NCBI GenBank assembly: GCA_963759115.1
Contig: CAVWXT010000006.1
Coordinates: 1,178,001-1,242,000 of the forward strand
DNA length: 64,000 nt
Direction: 5' to 3'
Source: CAVWXT01 sp963759115
GTDB lineage: Bacteria; Planctomycetota; Planctomycetia; Pirellulales; Thermoguttaceae
Position 1 is the stretch's first letter; every line of letters starts with the position of its first letter. Shown piece after piece: positions 16,960-26,901 of the stretch. Under the pieces are notes generated by a model, which was given only the letters and a program-made list of their open reading frames with translations, ran no database searches and was not told the DNA's origin. Position numbers and translations under genes: made by a program.

Positions 16960-17460
16960 TCAGTTCACCGCCACGATGTTCTTATGGACCTGAAGCACGG
17001 TGTTGCTGAAGTCCGCCGGCACCTTGACCAACACCGAGGCATGGGGCACGGCGAAGTAGAGCGAACCGGCCGCCGCAATCGCGGGCTCCAGCCGCTCTAA
17101 CCATAAACCGTCTCGCGGCACGGCTTCTCGGCGTCTTGTTTTCCGAGATGGCACTCGCGGACTGCTTTGGCGGGGAAGTCGGTCAAAGGGCAAGGTAAGG
17201 GGAGGGTTGCCATCAACGCAAGGATTCTTAACATTCGTATCCTGGGCACCGCGAGTCCTGGGCAACGCGAGTCAATTGGCGTAGCGGCTTGTCTGGCAAG
17301 GACTGACTCGCCACGCCTACCCCCCCGATTCTGAGAAACGATTGACACGGAAGACGGGTTCTCGCTACAATAACGTTACTTCGCGCCGCGCGAGTTTCGA
17401 CAGGTGTTCGCCGGCTCAACGCTCTTAACGTGAGGCAAGTCTTTCCGCAGGGAGACATCC
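16960..17460. other. Intergenic region with a possible coding remnant and a promoter
   Basis: On the minus strand, 17100-16960 could encode a short C-terminal fragment (SLYFAVPHASVLVKVPADF), but no start or homologous partner is visible. Short repeated cgcgagtc motifs lie around 17260-17310. No complete gene is supported. The right part holds the promoter of the next gene. Confidence 0.35.
17342..17371 (+). promoter_or_regulatory. Sigma-70-type promoter for the repeat-protein gene
   Basis: TTGACA (17342-17347) and TACAAT (17366-17371) are separated by 18 bp, close to the consensus. They lie about 90 bases upstream of ATG 17461, leaving an untranslated leader. Confidence 0.6.
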
Positions 17461-20400
17461 ATGAAATGCTGCGAGACAGGTGTCATTCTAGCATTGGCAA
17501 CATCGTGTGCCCTGACGATAGTAGGGCTGGCGTCCGACGGCCGCGCGTTCATCTACTGGAACAGCGCTTATAGCGGCGGAACCTGGACCGACACGGGAGG
17601 AACGGGCTGGAACACCAGTGGGAGCGGGACTATATACAATTACGCGTGGGGTTATGGCGGTAATTATGACGCCAATTTCACGGGAACCGCCGGCATCGTG
17701 ACTGTCTCCGGCACGATCTCTTCCGTCAACTCGATCACCTTCAGCACCGATGGCTACACGCTCAACGGCGGAACTATCAATCTGACTGGAACCGGCGGTC
17801 CCATCGCCACCGGCAGCGGCACCGATACGATCAACTCTAGTCTTAGCGGAACCGTCGGCTTGACGAAGACCGGCAGCGGCACGCTGAAGCTCACAGGCAC
17901 CAACACCTACACCGGCGTTACGACATTGACTGCCGGCACGTTGAGCGTGAGCACGATCGGCAACGGCGGCGTAGCCGGCAATCTGGGTATGGCTAGCAGC
18001 GCGGCGACGAATCTGGTTTTCGACGGCGGCGCCCTGCAGTACACCGGCGCCACAGCTTCGACCGACCGTGCCTTCACCATCGGCGCAGCCAAGACCGCAA
18101 CCATTCAGGTTGACGGTGCGGCGAACCTGACGATCTCTGGCAGTAACACGACCGCCACCACCGGCGCCTTGACCAAGACCGGCACCGGCACCCTGACCCT
18201 CTCCGGCGCCAACGCCTACACCGGCGGGACCACGATAAGCGGCGGAGTTCTCAATCTCGCGACGGGCAGCAACCGGTTGGCCACCACGGGAGCCATCACC
18301 ATCACTAGCGGCACGCTTGACTTGGGTGGTAACTCGCAAGAGACGTCCGGGAATGTGAGCATTCTGAGCGGTGTTGTCCAGAACGGTACGCTTCGCAAGA
18401 GTGGCGGGAACTTCGACGTGTACGCCGGCACGATTTCCGCTAACTTGGCCGACGGCGCAGGCACTGCCGGCTTGGTCAAGACCGGCAGCGCCGGCGCGAG
18501 CCTGACGGGGGTGAATACATACACGGGGGGCACGAATGTCGGCGCAGGCATCCTGTCGATCGCTTCCACGGCTGCCCTTCCGGGATGGAATACCGCCGGC
18601 AAGTACACTGTGGGGTCTGGCGCCGCTCTGATTGTTGGCGACTCCGTGGCCGATGCGGACGTTGCCACGATGTGGGGCACCGGCAACTTCTCTGCGGGCG
18701 CGGCCGTCGGTTTCGACGTGACGGGGACACGCACGTTCGACACTGGCATAGTCCCCTCGCATTTGGGCTTGGTCAAGAGCGGCTCGGGCACGCTGATCCT
18801 GACTGGCAGCAACGTGTTCAGCGGCGGAGTAACACTCTCTCAGGGCCAGCTTACCATCGGGAGCGTCACGGCTTTGGGTACCGGCACGTTCACGATTGGT
18901 GGGAGCGGCTCCTGTGTGATCAATAGCCCAACTATTACCAATTTCACGATTTCGACCAATAACCCTATGGTGTGGAATGGCGACTTCAGCTATGGGAGCG
19001 GTTATAATCTTGATCTTGGCAACGGCCCGGTTACGCTCGGTGCCAACGTTGTGGTGAACGGTTCAAATAACATGCTGACTGTGGGCGGCACGATCAGCGG
19101 GAACTACTCGCTCACCAAAACTGGCACCGGACCCTTGACGCTCTCAGGCGCCAATACGTTTACGGGAGGGATGACACTCAGCGACGGCCAACTGAATATC
19201 AACAACGGCCAGGCCTTGGGAACCGGTACTTTTACAGTTGGCGGCTCTGTCAACAGTTGCGAGATCAGCAACACGTCAGGCAGCAGCGTCACCCTGTGGA
19301 ACAACAATCCAATCGTATTCCTCCGGGGCGCGACGTTCAACGACCAGGGTGGCAATGACATCAATCTCGGCAACGGACCGGTGACACTCTCCGCGTCCGA
19401 AGTGAGATTGACCATTTATTCCCAATCGCGCGTTGTCATCGGTGGCGCGATCAGCGGAAGTGGCAGGCTGACGTTGGTCAATGACAATGGCAGCGGGAGC
19501 ACGCTGGTCCTCTCTGGCAACAACACTTATTCCGGGGGGACTATCGTTGACACAGAACCTACCGGCTTTACCCACACGCTGCTAGCCACCAAGACCGCCG
19601 CACTGCCAGGCTTCGATGCCCCTGGCAAGGTTGTGGTGGGGTCCGGGGGCGTGCTGGCGGTCAATTATGGCGGCGGTGGCGACTGGTCGTCAGCAGATGT
19701 TGAAACGCTGCGGGCGAATGCCTCGTTTGCTGGCGGTTCCTTCCTGGGATTCGACACTACAAATGCAACTGCCGGCACCACGTACGCTAGCCCAATTACG
19801 GGAGCCATTGGCATTGTAAAACTTGGCGATAATAGCCTGACCCTCTCCACGCCCAACACCTATACCGGTGGAACTAACGTGGTTTCGGGCACACTCAACC
19901 TCGCGGCGGGCAACAACGGTTTGGCCACAACCGGAGCCATCACCGTTACCGGCGGAACCCTCGACCTCGGCGGCAATTCGCAAATCACGTCCGGCAACGT
20001 GATCATCCAAGGTGGCAACGTTCAGAACGGCATTCTGGAAACATCCGGAAGTCTGACGATCAATGGCGGCAACGTACAGAACGGAACTCTGCGAAAGAGC
20101 GGAGGTGACTTCGACGCCCAAGCCGGTGTGATATCGGCTGTCCTGGCTGATGGCACAAGCGCGGCGAGAATGCACAAGACCGGCACCGGCAGCCTGATTC
20201 TCAGCGGCGCCAATACCTACAGCGGCGGCACTCGTATCTATGGTGGCACATTGCAGGCGACCAGGGCTGCCGCGCTGCCGGGTTATAATTCCCCTGGTGC
20301 CGTTACGGTTTCTGGAGGCGTTTCGGGTGCGGCGATCCTCGCCGTCAATTATGGCGGCGGTGATGATTGGACATCGACAGAAGTTGATACCCTGAGAGCT

Positions 20401-21567
20401 AATACCACGTTTGGCACCGGATCCGGCTCTTTTCTGGGATTTGACACCACCAACGCCGCAGCCGGCGCTACCTACGCATCCGCAATAACGGGAACCCTTG
20501 GCATCGTAAAACTGGGCACCAACAGCTTGACGCTCTCCGGCCCCAATACCTATACCGGGGGCACCATCGTGCGCGAAGGAACACTTGTTCTTGGCGGGAA
20601 CGGCTGCTTGGGCACATGGGACATTAACGTCTTCAGCGGCACGCTAAATCTCGGCGGCTACTCGCAGGCCACCTCCTTCGGCATACATGTCTATGGCGGC
20701 GCCGTGGTAAACGGCCTGCTGAAGTCGAACGGCGGCAATTTCGACATTCAGGCCGGCGCGATTTCCGCGATTCTGGCTGACGGCACAAGCCAAGCTGGCA
20801 TATTCAAGAGTTCTGCCGGAACTGCGATACTCTCCGGCAGCAACACCTACACCGGTAAGACGACCGTCAGTGCCGGGACGCTTAATGTGGCCAACGCGAC
20901 AGGCTCGGCCACAGGTTCGGGGGCGGTGACCGTGAACTCGGGGGCAACGCTCTCCGGCTCGGGGATCGTTGCCGGACCGGTCACCATTGCTGGTATTCTT
21001 GCACCTGGAAACAGCCCGGGAATCCTCACTGTCAACAACCAGGTGACATTCCAGGCAGGCTCCACCTTCGACGTTGAACTAAGCGGTTTAGTAGCTGGTA
21101 GCGGGTACGACCAGTTGACGACCACGGGGCCCGTGTCGTTGGCCGGCTCCATCGCGATGGACTTCGGAAGCTTCACTCCCACCGGCCACGATTTAATGTT
21201 TGTGATCAACAACACGGGCTCCGGGGCCACGACCGGCACGTTCCAATATGCCGACGACGCGAAACTCGGCACCTTCGACGGGTATGATTGGTACATCACC
21301 TACGACGCGAACAACGCCGTCTCGCCGAGCCTCAACGGAGGCAACGACGTGGCGATCTACTCAGTGCCGGAACCATCCGCCCTGATCCTGCTGGTCGTCG
21401 GCGTTCTCGCTCTGTTGTTCTATGCGTGGCAAAGGTGGATCCGGCTTACCAACAAGCAAACACTTTCGCTCGTCAGTTCCAATGCCTCCTTCCGGACCCT
21501 GCGCTGCCATCTGCATGGCCGCACCGAGCGAAGCCTCACTCTGTTGTCCCAAGAAACCACCGTTTGA
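17461..21567 (+). CDS. Large secreted repeat protein with autotransporter-type beta-strand repeats and a PEP-CTERM sorting signal
   Basis: The 1368-residue protein has a signal peptide (residues about 8-30). About ten copies of the autotransporter-associated beta-strand repeat follow, each built as GTLxLxGxNTYTGGTxxxxG (e.g. LKLTGTNTYTGVTTLTAGTL near 140, LTLSGANAYTGGTTISGGVL near 250, AILSGSNTYTGKTTVSAGTL near 1130). Near 1180 GILAPGNSPGILTV resembles the usual domain end. At about 1300 the PEP-CTERM signal VPEPSALILLVVGVLALLFY is followed by basic residues. In this family the protein normally stops here, but the frame continues for about 45 unrelated residues. It is probably surface-anchored or exported, with a parallel beta-helix. 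The repeats may bind polysaccharide (inference). Confidence 0.85.
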   Translation: MKCCETGVILALATSCALTIVGLASDGRAFIYWNSAYSGGTWTDTGGTGWNTSGSGTIYNYAWGYGGNYDANFTGTAGIVTVSGTISSVNSITFSTDGYTLNGGTINLTGTGGPIATGSGTDTINSSLSGTVGLTKTGSGTLKLTGTNTYTGVTTLTAGTLSVSTIGNGGVAGNLGMASSAATNLVFDGGALQYTGATASTDRAFTIGAAKTATIQVDGAANLTISGSNTTATTGALTKTGTGTLTLSGANAYTGGTTISGGVLNLATGSNRLATTGAITITSGTLDLGGNSQETSGNVSILSGVVQNGTLRKSGGNFDVYAGTISANLADGAGTAGLVKTGSAGASLTGVNTYTGGTNVGAGILSIASTAALPGWNTAGKYTVGSGAALIVGDSVADADVATMWGTGNFSAGAAVGFDVTGTRTFDTGIVPSHLGLVKSGSGTLILTGSNVFSGGVTLSQGQLTIGSVTALGTGTFTIGGSGSCVINSPTITNFTISTNNPMVWNGDFSYGSGYNLDLGNGPVTLGANVVVNGSNNMLTVGGTISGNYSLTKTGTGPLTLSGANTFTGGMTLSDGQLNINNGQALGTGTFTVGGSVNSCEISNTSGSSVTLWNNNPIVFLRGATFNDQGGNDINLGNGPVTLSASEVRLTIYSQSRVVIGGAISGSGRLTLVNDNGSGSTLVLSGNNTYSGGTIVDTEPTGFTHTLLATKTAALPGFDAPGKVVVGSGGVLAVNYGGGGDWSSADVETLRANASFAGGSFLGFDTTNATAGTTYASPITGAIGIVKLGDNSLTLSTPNTYTGGTNVVSGTLNLAAGNNGLATTGAITVTGGTLDLGGNSQITSGNVIIQGGNVQNGILETSGSLTINGGNVQNGTLRKSGGDFDAQAGVISAVLADGTSAARMHKTGTGSLILSGANTYSGGTRIYGGTLQATRAAALPGYNSPGAVTVSGGVSGAAILAVNYGGGDDWTSTEVDTLRANTTFGTGSGSFLGFDTTNAAAGATYASAITGTLGIVKLGTNSLTLSGPNTYTGGTIVREGTLVLGGNGCLGTWDINVFSGTLNLGGYSQATSFGIHVYGGAVVNGLLKSNGGNFDIQAGAISAILADGTSQAGIFKSSAGTAILSGSNTYTGKTTVSAGTLNVANATGSATGSGAVTVNSGATLSGSGIVAGPVTIAGILAPGNSPGILTVNNQVTFQAGSTFDVELSGLVAGSGYDQLTTTGPVSLAGSIAMDFGSFTPTGHDLMFVINNTGSGATTGTFQYADDAKLGTFDGYDWYITYDANNAVSPSLNGGNDVAIYSVPEPSALILLVVGVLALLFYAWQRWIRLTNKQTLSLVSSNASFRTLRCHLHGRTERSLTLLSQETTV

Positions 21568-21809
21568 TGACACGGCTCTGTCGGCATGGCCTTGTTCGTC
21601 GAAGGCGCTCATCTGCGGGCGCTGTGCTTCGTCTGCGAGCGCGACGTGAACATCCAGCATTGGCCTCCGTCTCATCAATGGTAGCGCTTCCAACACAGTT
21701 CGATCAAACGAACGATTTACCGGGCTGATTGTACGCCGCCCGGGTTCAATGCTATAATGGCGGGTTACAACCCCTGGCTTTTTCGGTCCTTCGGCACGCG
21801 GGTAATTGG

Positions 21810-22420
21810 GTGGGCACGAACGAAGCCGCTTCTTCGCCGTCGAATTCGATTTCCGCGACGCTCCTGGAACAGATTCGTGCGCGGCAGCCCGAAGCCTGGC
21901 AGCGGCTGGTAAGTCTCTACAGCCCGGTAGTTTATCAGTGGTGTCGGCAATATGACGTGCCCCGTGACGATGCCCCGGATCTCGTTCAAGAGGTCTTCGC
22001 ATCGGTCGCCACGCACATTGGTGGTTTTCGCCGCGATCGGCCGGGCGACAGTTTCAACGCCTGGTTACGGACCATCGCCCGCAACAAGATTCGGAATTAT
22101 TTCTCCTCCCGACGCGGCCGGCCCGTGGCCCAGGGGGGCACCGATGCTCAGATAGGAATGCTCGCGTGCCCGAGGAGCCCGATCCGCCCACCACCAGCAA
22201 TCCGCACGAGGTGAACAATCTGGTGGTGTCGATCGGTTTGGACTTGGTGCGGGCGGAGTTCGAGAACCGCACCTGGGAAGCCTTTCGGCGGGCAGTGGTC
22301 GAAGGCCAATCGCCTGCCCAGATCGCCGCCGACCTGGGAATGACCATCCAGGCCGTCTACCAGGCCAAGTCGCGGGTCTTGCGACGGCTGCGTCAGGAAC
22401 TCGACGGCCTGATGGGTTAG
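21810..22420 (+). CDS. ECF-type RNA polymerase sigma factor, frameshifted
   Basis: The likely start is GTG 21810. Region 2 reads EAWQRLVSLYSPVVYQWCRQ, then DAPDLVQEVFASVATHIGGF and AWLRTIARNKIRNYF. A single-base loss near 22150 shifts the frame. The second part, from GTG 22166, begins VPEEPDPPTTSNPHEVNNL and contains region 4 (QSPAQIAADLGMTIQAVYQA, KSRVLRRLRQEL), a typical helix-turn-helix. Length after joining is about 200 residues, normal for planctomycete ECF factors. It is followed by a kinase gene with an anti-sigma-like zinc domain, a common pairing in this phylum. Confidence 0.85.
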
Positions 22421-22517
22421 CAGCCTGTTGAAAAAGGGGGACAGGCACCTCCCAACCACTGTTTTTCGCGGCATTCACGGCGGTCGGTTCGGAGCCAGTC
22501 CCCTTTTTCAACAGGCT
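22421..22517. repeat. Palindromic MITE-like element (aaaaaggggac family)
   Basis: The ends CAGCCTGTTGAAAAAGGGG and its inverted match CCCCTTTTTCAACAGGCTG flank a 60-bp core between the sigma factor and kinase genes. A related element with aaaaaggggac/gtcccctttttc ends lies inside pepT (62398-62496). It may also act as a terminator. Confidence 0.75.
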
Positions 22518-22716
22518 GTTAGACAATCGGCACAACTCACGATCCTGCCGAGTGTTACGGCAATCGGGCAAAAGTCGTGTCAAAGCCTTTTGTTATTTAT
22601 CTATAGGGAGGCGCGATCGGGCTCCTCGTCCGGCGGCCGTTCAGGGGTGCCGTCCCCTTCACGTCAGTCGGACACGATTCTCACGACCGCTACAGCCCGT
22701 CAAGGGAACTGCCACA

Positions 22717-25596
22717 ATGACCACCATCACTTGTCGCAGCCGAGAGGAATTGTCTGCCTACGTGTTCGGCCGGCTTCCCGACGAGGCATCGGAAGCGGTC
22801 GCGGCCCATCTCGAATCGTGCCCGGACTGCGAGGCCGCGCTGGTCACGTTCGACGGCGTGGACGACACGCTTGTGGCGGAGATACGCCGCGGCCCTGCCG
22901 CTACTCCTTACTTGCAGGAACCGGAATGCCAAGTGGCAACTGCCCGGGCTTTGGCCGCTTTGAATCGGCCTTTCTCTCCGGACGACCGATCGGCCCCGTC
23001 GGTGTGCGGAAAGACTCTCGGCGAGTATCAACTGATCGAGGCACTTGGACACGGAGGCATGGGCACGGTCTACAAGGCCTTGCATACCAAGCTCGATCGG
23101 GTGGTCGCGATCAAGGTGCTTACCCTGGGCCGGGCACATGATCAGCGCGCGATCGCCCGGTTCGAACGCGAGATGAAGGCCATCGGCAAGTTGGATCATC
23201 GTCATATCGTTCGTGCCCACGATGCCCGGGAGATCGACGGCATACCGACGCTTGTCATGGAATACACGGAGGGGCTCGACCTGGGAGAGATCGTCCGCCG
23301 CGTGGGCCCGCTCAACGTGGCCGACGCATGTGAACTCACCCGCCAGGCGGCACTCGGATTGCAGTACGTTCATGAGCACGGCCTGGTGCACCGGGATATC
23401 AAACCGTCCAACCTGATGCTGACCTCTCAGGGCGAGGTCAAGATTCTCGATTTGGGTCTGGCCAGGTTCCACTTGGACCAACCCAGAGAGGAAGAGATTG
23501 CCGGAACCAGCCGGGCCGTTGGCGGAGAGGTGACGGCCACCGACCAGGTCATGGGCACGGCCGACTACATGTCGCCGGAGCAAGTATCCAACAGCCGGGA
23601 TTTGGACATCCGTGCCGACATTTACGGTCTCGGCTGTACGCTTTACAAGCTGCTCTCCGGCCGCGCTCCCTTCAGCGGTCCGCTGTACCTTGGATCGCGC
23701 GAGAAAATGGCGGCCCATACCAGCGAGTCGGCGCCTCCGATTCGCCAATTCCGCCCGGACATTCCTGATGGGTTGGCCGCCGTACTCGATCGGATGTTGG
23801 CCAAGTCCCCTGCGGCGCGATACTCCATACCGGCCGAGGTAGCCGAAGCGCTGGCTCCCTGGTGTGGCTGCGCCGACCTCGTGGCCTTGCTGCGGCAAGC
23901 GACCGGCAACGAAGCACCCGTGCCAAGTGAGGACCGGCGGTCGCAGCCAGCTCGCGCCGCTCAGACTGCCCGAAAGCCGCGGCCGCTTCTGGCCTCCTGG
24001 GGGCGGAAGTGCATCGCGGCGATGCTGGGCCTGCTGCTGATCGGCGGGCTGGGCTTCGCCATGGGGATCATCATCCACGTAAAACAGGGCGACCGAGAGA
24101 CAACGGTCGAAGTCCCCGACGGCAGCCATGCTCGCGTCACCGCCGCCGGCGACGTCGAAGTGAACCTGTCGGGCCAGCGACGTGAGACGTCTCCGCCCAA
24201 GGAAGAGAAAGAGGCCAAGGCACAAAAGGAAACGGTGGTGGGGGTGCGTCCGCGAGGGAACTCGATCAGCGGGAAGGTTGTCTCAGAGGCAACCGGGAAG
24301 CCGGTGGAAAATGCCAGGATGTACTTGCACTATGCGGTCACGCATGGCTCGATCTTCATTAACACGGCCGGCGATGGGACCTTTGTGTTCAAGGATATCC
24401 CCAAGGGGCCCTATTCGCTAAGAATGTCGAATACCGCCGGATACCAAGATGCAATCTACAATCCGGAAGGCAAGCCGGGCGATTGGCCGCAATTCTCGCT
24501 GGAAGACGGCGAGCAACGAACGGGCATCGTACTCAAGGCCAAAGAGGCTTGCCGAATTTCGGGAAAGATCATGGGCGAAGATGGGAAGATCCCGGATAAC
24601 GTCGATACCCTGACGGTGTTGGCCTGGTTCAAGCGAGCTGACGGCAAGGGATATGAAAACCAGCAAGCGCGCGTCAACCGGGCCGATGGTTCCTACTTGA
24701 TTGACGGCCTTCACGACAAGCCGGTTTACGTGATGGCCATCAACTGGCGAGCGGCAAAAGAAGGTCATGCCTGCCCGCCGATCTACTATCCCGGCCTGTT
24801 CTCCCGAGACGATGCCAAACTGATCACGTTCGACAAGTCGCGAGTTGTCCACGACATCAATATCATGCTGCGGAAAGAAGGCGGACTGGTAATCGAGGGA
24901 ACGGTGCGCGACGAGGATGGAAGACCCATACCGGAGGCGTTTGTCGTGGTGGATCGCCCCGACATGCTGTTCGACTTCAATACGGCATACACCGACAAAG
25001 AAGGACGCTATCAGATTCAGGGAATGGGGAGCGGCGAGTTTCTGATGCACGTGGATGCCGTACACCGGGGATTCGTGCGGCTGCGCAGCCCGATCCATCT
25101 GGATAGCACCGGCACGAGGACTCAACGGGACTTCACGTTGGCGCGGGGAGTGCTGATTTTGGGCAAGCTGGTGGATAAAGAGGGGAATGATTGGGAGATC
25201 GGCCAAAGCCATGGTTGGGCCAATATCATCGAGGACCTGCCCGACGATCAGCCGAAAGTAACCTCGATGTTCAGTCTGACAGCGTTCCGGAACAAATACC
25301 GCCCTCAAGATACCGCAACAGGTTCCGGCGGTTCGTTTGTTCTGGGCGAAGGCGGCTACGAGAGCGGTGAGATGATCTTCCCGACGAAGAGCACGTTTAT
25401 CATTCAGGGCATGATGCCGGGGCATACCATGATCGGCTTCTCCCCTAACAAAGTGGGTCAGAAGGTTGTGAAGATCCTTCACGACGACCAAGACATCATG
25501 AAATCGGGCATAGATACCCAACCCGACCAAGAGGTTAAGGATGTTACGATCGTGATCGGAGCGAAGCAGGAGAACCAGTCCTCACCAGTTCATTAG
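22717..25596 (+). CDS. Membrane Ser/Thr protein kinase with zf-HC2 N-terminus and carboxypeptidase-regulatory-like exterior
   Basis: ATG 22717 gives 959 residues. Residues 30-40 (AHLESCPDCEA) form a zf-HC2/anti-sigma zinc motif. The kinase domain (about 101-360) has the glycine loop GHGGMGTVYK (111-120), the invariant Lys in VAIKVL (133), catalytic HRDIKPSN (about 226), DLGLA in place of DFG, GTADYMSPEQ and DIRADIYGLGCTLY. One membrane helix follows (CIAAMLGLLLIGGLGFAMGI, about 432-455). Outside the membrane are two or three carboxypeptidase-regulatory/Ig-like beta-sandwich domains (e.g. SISGKVVSEATGKPVENARM, VIEGTVRDEDGRPIPEAFVV). It probably senses an envelope signal and controls the upstream ECF sigma factor, as is typical for planctomycetes (inference from family and context). 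Confidence 0.9.
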   Translation: MTTITCRSREELSAYVFGRLPDEASEAVAAHLESCPDCEAALVTFDGVDDTLVAEIRRGPAATPYLQEPECQVATARALAALNRPFSPDDRSAPSVCGKTLGEYQLIEALGHGGMGTVYKALHTKLDRVVAIKVLTLGRAHDQRAIARFEREMKAIGKLDHRHIVRAHDAREIDGIPTLVMEYTEGLDLGEIVRRVGPLNVADACELTRQAALGLQYVHEHGLVHRDIKPSNLMLTSQGEVKILDLGLARFHLDQPREEEIAGTSRAVGGEVTATDQVMGTADYMSPEQVSNSRDLDIRADIYGLGCTLYKLLSGRAPFSGPLYLGSREKMAAHTSESAPPIRQFRPDIPDGLAAVLDRMLAKSPAARYSIPAEVAEALAPWCGCADLVALLRQATGNEAPVPSEDRRSQPARAAQTARKPRPLLASWGRKCIAAMLGLLLIGGLGFAMGIIIHVKQGDRETTVEVPDGSHARVTAAGDVEVNLSGQRRETSPPKEEKEAKAQKETVVGVRPRGNSISGKVVSEATGKPVENARMYLHYAVTHGSIFINTAGDGTFVFKDIPKGPYSLRMSNTAGYQDAIYNPEGKPGDWPQFSLEDGEQRTGIVLKAKEACRISGKIMGEDGKIPDNVDTLTVLAWFKRADGKGYENQQARVNRADGSYLIDGLHDKPVYVMAINWRAAKEGHACPPIYYPGLFSRDDAKLITFDKSRVVHDINIMLRKEGGLVIEGTVRDEDGRPIPEAFVVVDRPDMLFDFNTAYTDKEGRYQIQGMGSGEFLMHVDAVHRGFVRLRSPIHLDSTGTRTQRDFTLARGVLILGKLVDKEGNDWEIGQSHGWANIIEDLPDDQPKVTSMFSLTAFRNKYRPQDTATGSGGSFVLGEGGYESGEMIFPTKSTFIIQGMMPGHTMIGFSPNKVGQKVVKILHDDQDIMKSGIDTQPDQEVKDVTIVIGAKQENQSSPVH

Positions 25597-26067
25597 ACAA
25601 ATCACCGAGCGACTTGACTCTTTGCTGCTTAGGGGCGATGTGTCGACAAAGAGCCTTCACCACGCAGCCCGAATAATTCATCGAGGGCTGGCGGGTAATT
25701 CATATCCAATCTTGCCGGACGCGCAACGTGCCGGCCGTCCGGACCAATCTATCTTCTCGGCGGCAAAGTAGTGGTGTAGGCTGCTTGCCCTGGCGAGCAT
25801 CCCAGCGTTTTCTTGCGGCCGGCGAAGGCGCCGAGCCGCAAGGGACAACGTCGAGATCGTCACAACGAAACCCCACGGAACCATCGGGGTTTATTATCCT
25901 GCGCCAAGCCGCGGCGGTTAATGTCGCTGCCGTCACGGCCAGCGCAAGAACCCTACACACAGTCACGTTCGTATACACAGTCACATCCATAGCAGCGGGA
26001 GATGCGCATTAAGCAGTTGGCGAACGACTGGAAGTTGGCAGACCGCACGCAGCGATCTTGTTCAGCC
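25597..26067. other. Intergenic region without a convincing gene
   Basis: A minus-strand frame (25990-25700) encodes a hydrophobic start followed by low-complexity arginine-rich residues, but nothing recognisable. I cannot support a gene here. The right end overlaps possible upstream starts of the next membrane protein (ATG 26002). Confidence 0.3.
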
Positions 26068-26604
26068 ATGAATTTACCGCAGACACAACAGCCATCATCA
26101 GTCGACTTGGGATTCAACCTTGTTGCAGGGGCGCTGGTGGGCTCTGTCATTGCCGTTGAGGTGAGCCTGCTGGACCTGCTGGTTTGGGGGATCGGATCGC
26201 ACGGAAACATTGACCTCAAAGAGCTCGTCGGATTATCGCCGCAGGGCACCGTCCTGGGTGGGCTCTGCCTTTTAGCGGCAGGCCTGATCGGGGGGCTCCT
26301 GTCGACCATCCTTTCGCGCGTTGCGCCGGCGACTCGCCAATTGGCGACGCAATCGGCGTTCTCGTTCTGGGTGTTGGGGTCTTTCGTCTACGCGATCTTC
26401 GGCGGCGTTCGTGTGTCTCTTACGTTCCGTCTTGTCGTGAGCGATGCCCTGCTGGCCTTTGTTTTGGCAATTGTCGCCTACTGCTTGTGGTGCGAGTTGT
26501 TGCGATGGCTGAGGCAAGGGTACGTCTGGAGCGTGATCTCGGCCATTGCGGCGATAAACGCCATGCTGTGGATTCCACTGGCTGTGCACGTCGCTTCATC
26601 ATAG
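26068..26604 (+). CDS. Hypothetical integral membrane protein
   Basis: From ATG 26068 (an alternative start is ATG 26002) the product has four or five hydrophobic helices: residues about 13-35, 60-85, 100-120, 125-150 and 155-175. The intervening loops are short and no catalytic motif is present. It sits 18 bases before the truncated sulfatase start, on the same strand. No family is recognised, and the start choice is uncertain because neither ATG has a strong ribosome-binding site. Confidence 0.5.
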   Translation: MNLPQTQQPSSVDLGFNLVAGALVGSVIAVEVSLLDLLVWGIGSHGNIDLKELVGLSPQGTVLGGLCLLAAGLIGGLLSTILSRVAPATRQLATQSAFSFWVLGSFVYAIFGGVRVSLTFRLVVSDALLAFVLAIVAYCLWCELLRWLRQGYVWSVISAIAAINAMLWIPLAVHVASS

Positions 26605-26621
26605 CGAAGAGGAGAGGAGTT

Positions 26622-26885
26622 ATGGGTCAAGAGACCAAGAAACTGAGCCGGCGGGATCTGTTCAAGGTTGGCACGGCCATCGCCGGAGCGGCCCTGCTGC
26701 AGCCTTCCCCGGTCCAACTGGCCGTTGGTAAGCATGAAGACGAATCGTATCTCCCGGATGGGATGGGGGCGACGGTCACCTTTCCCAAACATTTGCGGCC
26801 GCCGAAATTGAGACAGCCCAACGTCGTATTCATCGTCCTCGCTAGGCTGCTCTCAATGCTGCGGTCGATCACGCGCACGAGCTAA
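26622..26885 (+). pseudogene. Truncated sulfatase (N-terminus only)
   Basis: ATG 26622 follows GGAGAGGAG. The product has a twin-arginine-like leader (SRRDLFKVGTAIAGAALLQ), then reaches PKLRQPNVVFIVLARLL. This last part is the very first strand of a sulfatase (normally NVVFIVLDD, with metal-binding Asp). Instead of the Asp residues the frame becomes unrelated and stops. About 400 residues of sulfatase, including the Cys-x-Pro-x-Arg formylglycine motif, are missing. The following gene points towards it, so a deletion or rearrangement is likely. Confidence 0.65.
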
Positions 26886-26901
26886 GTCCGCCCATTCCGC
26901 T

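Noticed and set aside
25700..25990. Hypothetical gene on the minus strand after the kinase
   Set aside because: No ribosome-binding site, arginine-rich random-looking sequence and no recognised motif.
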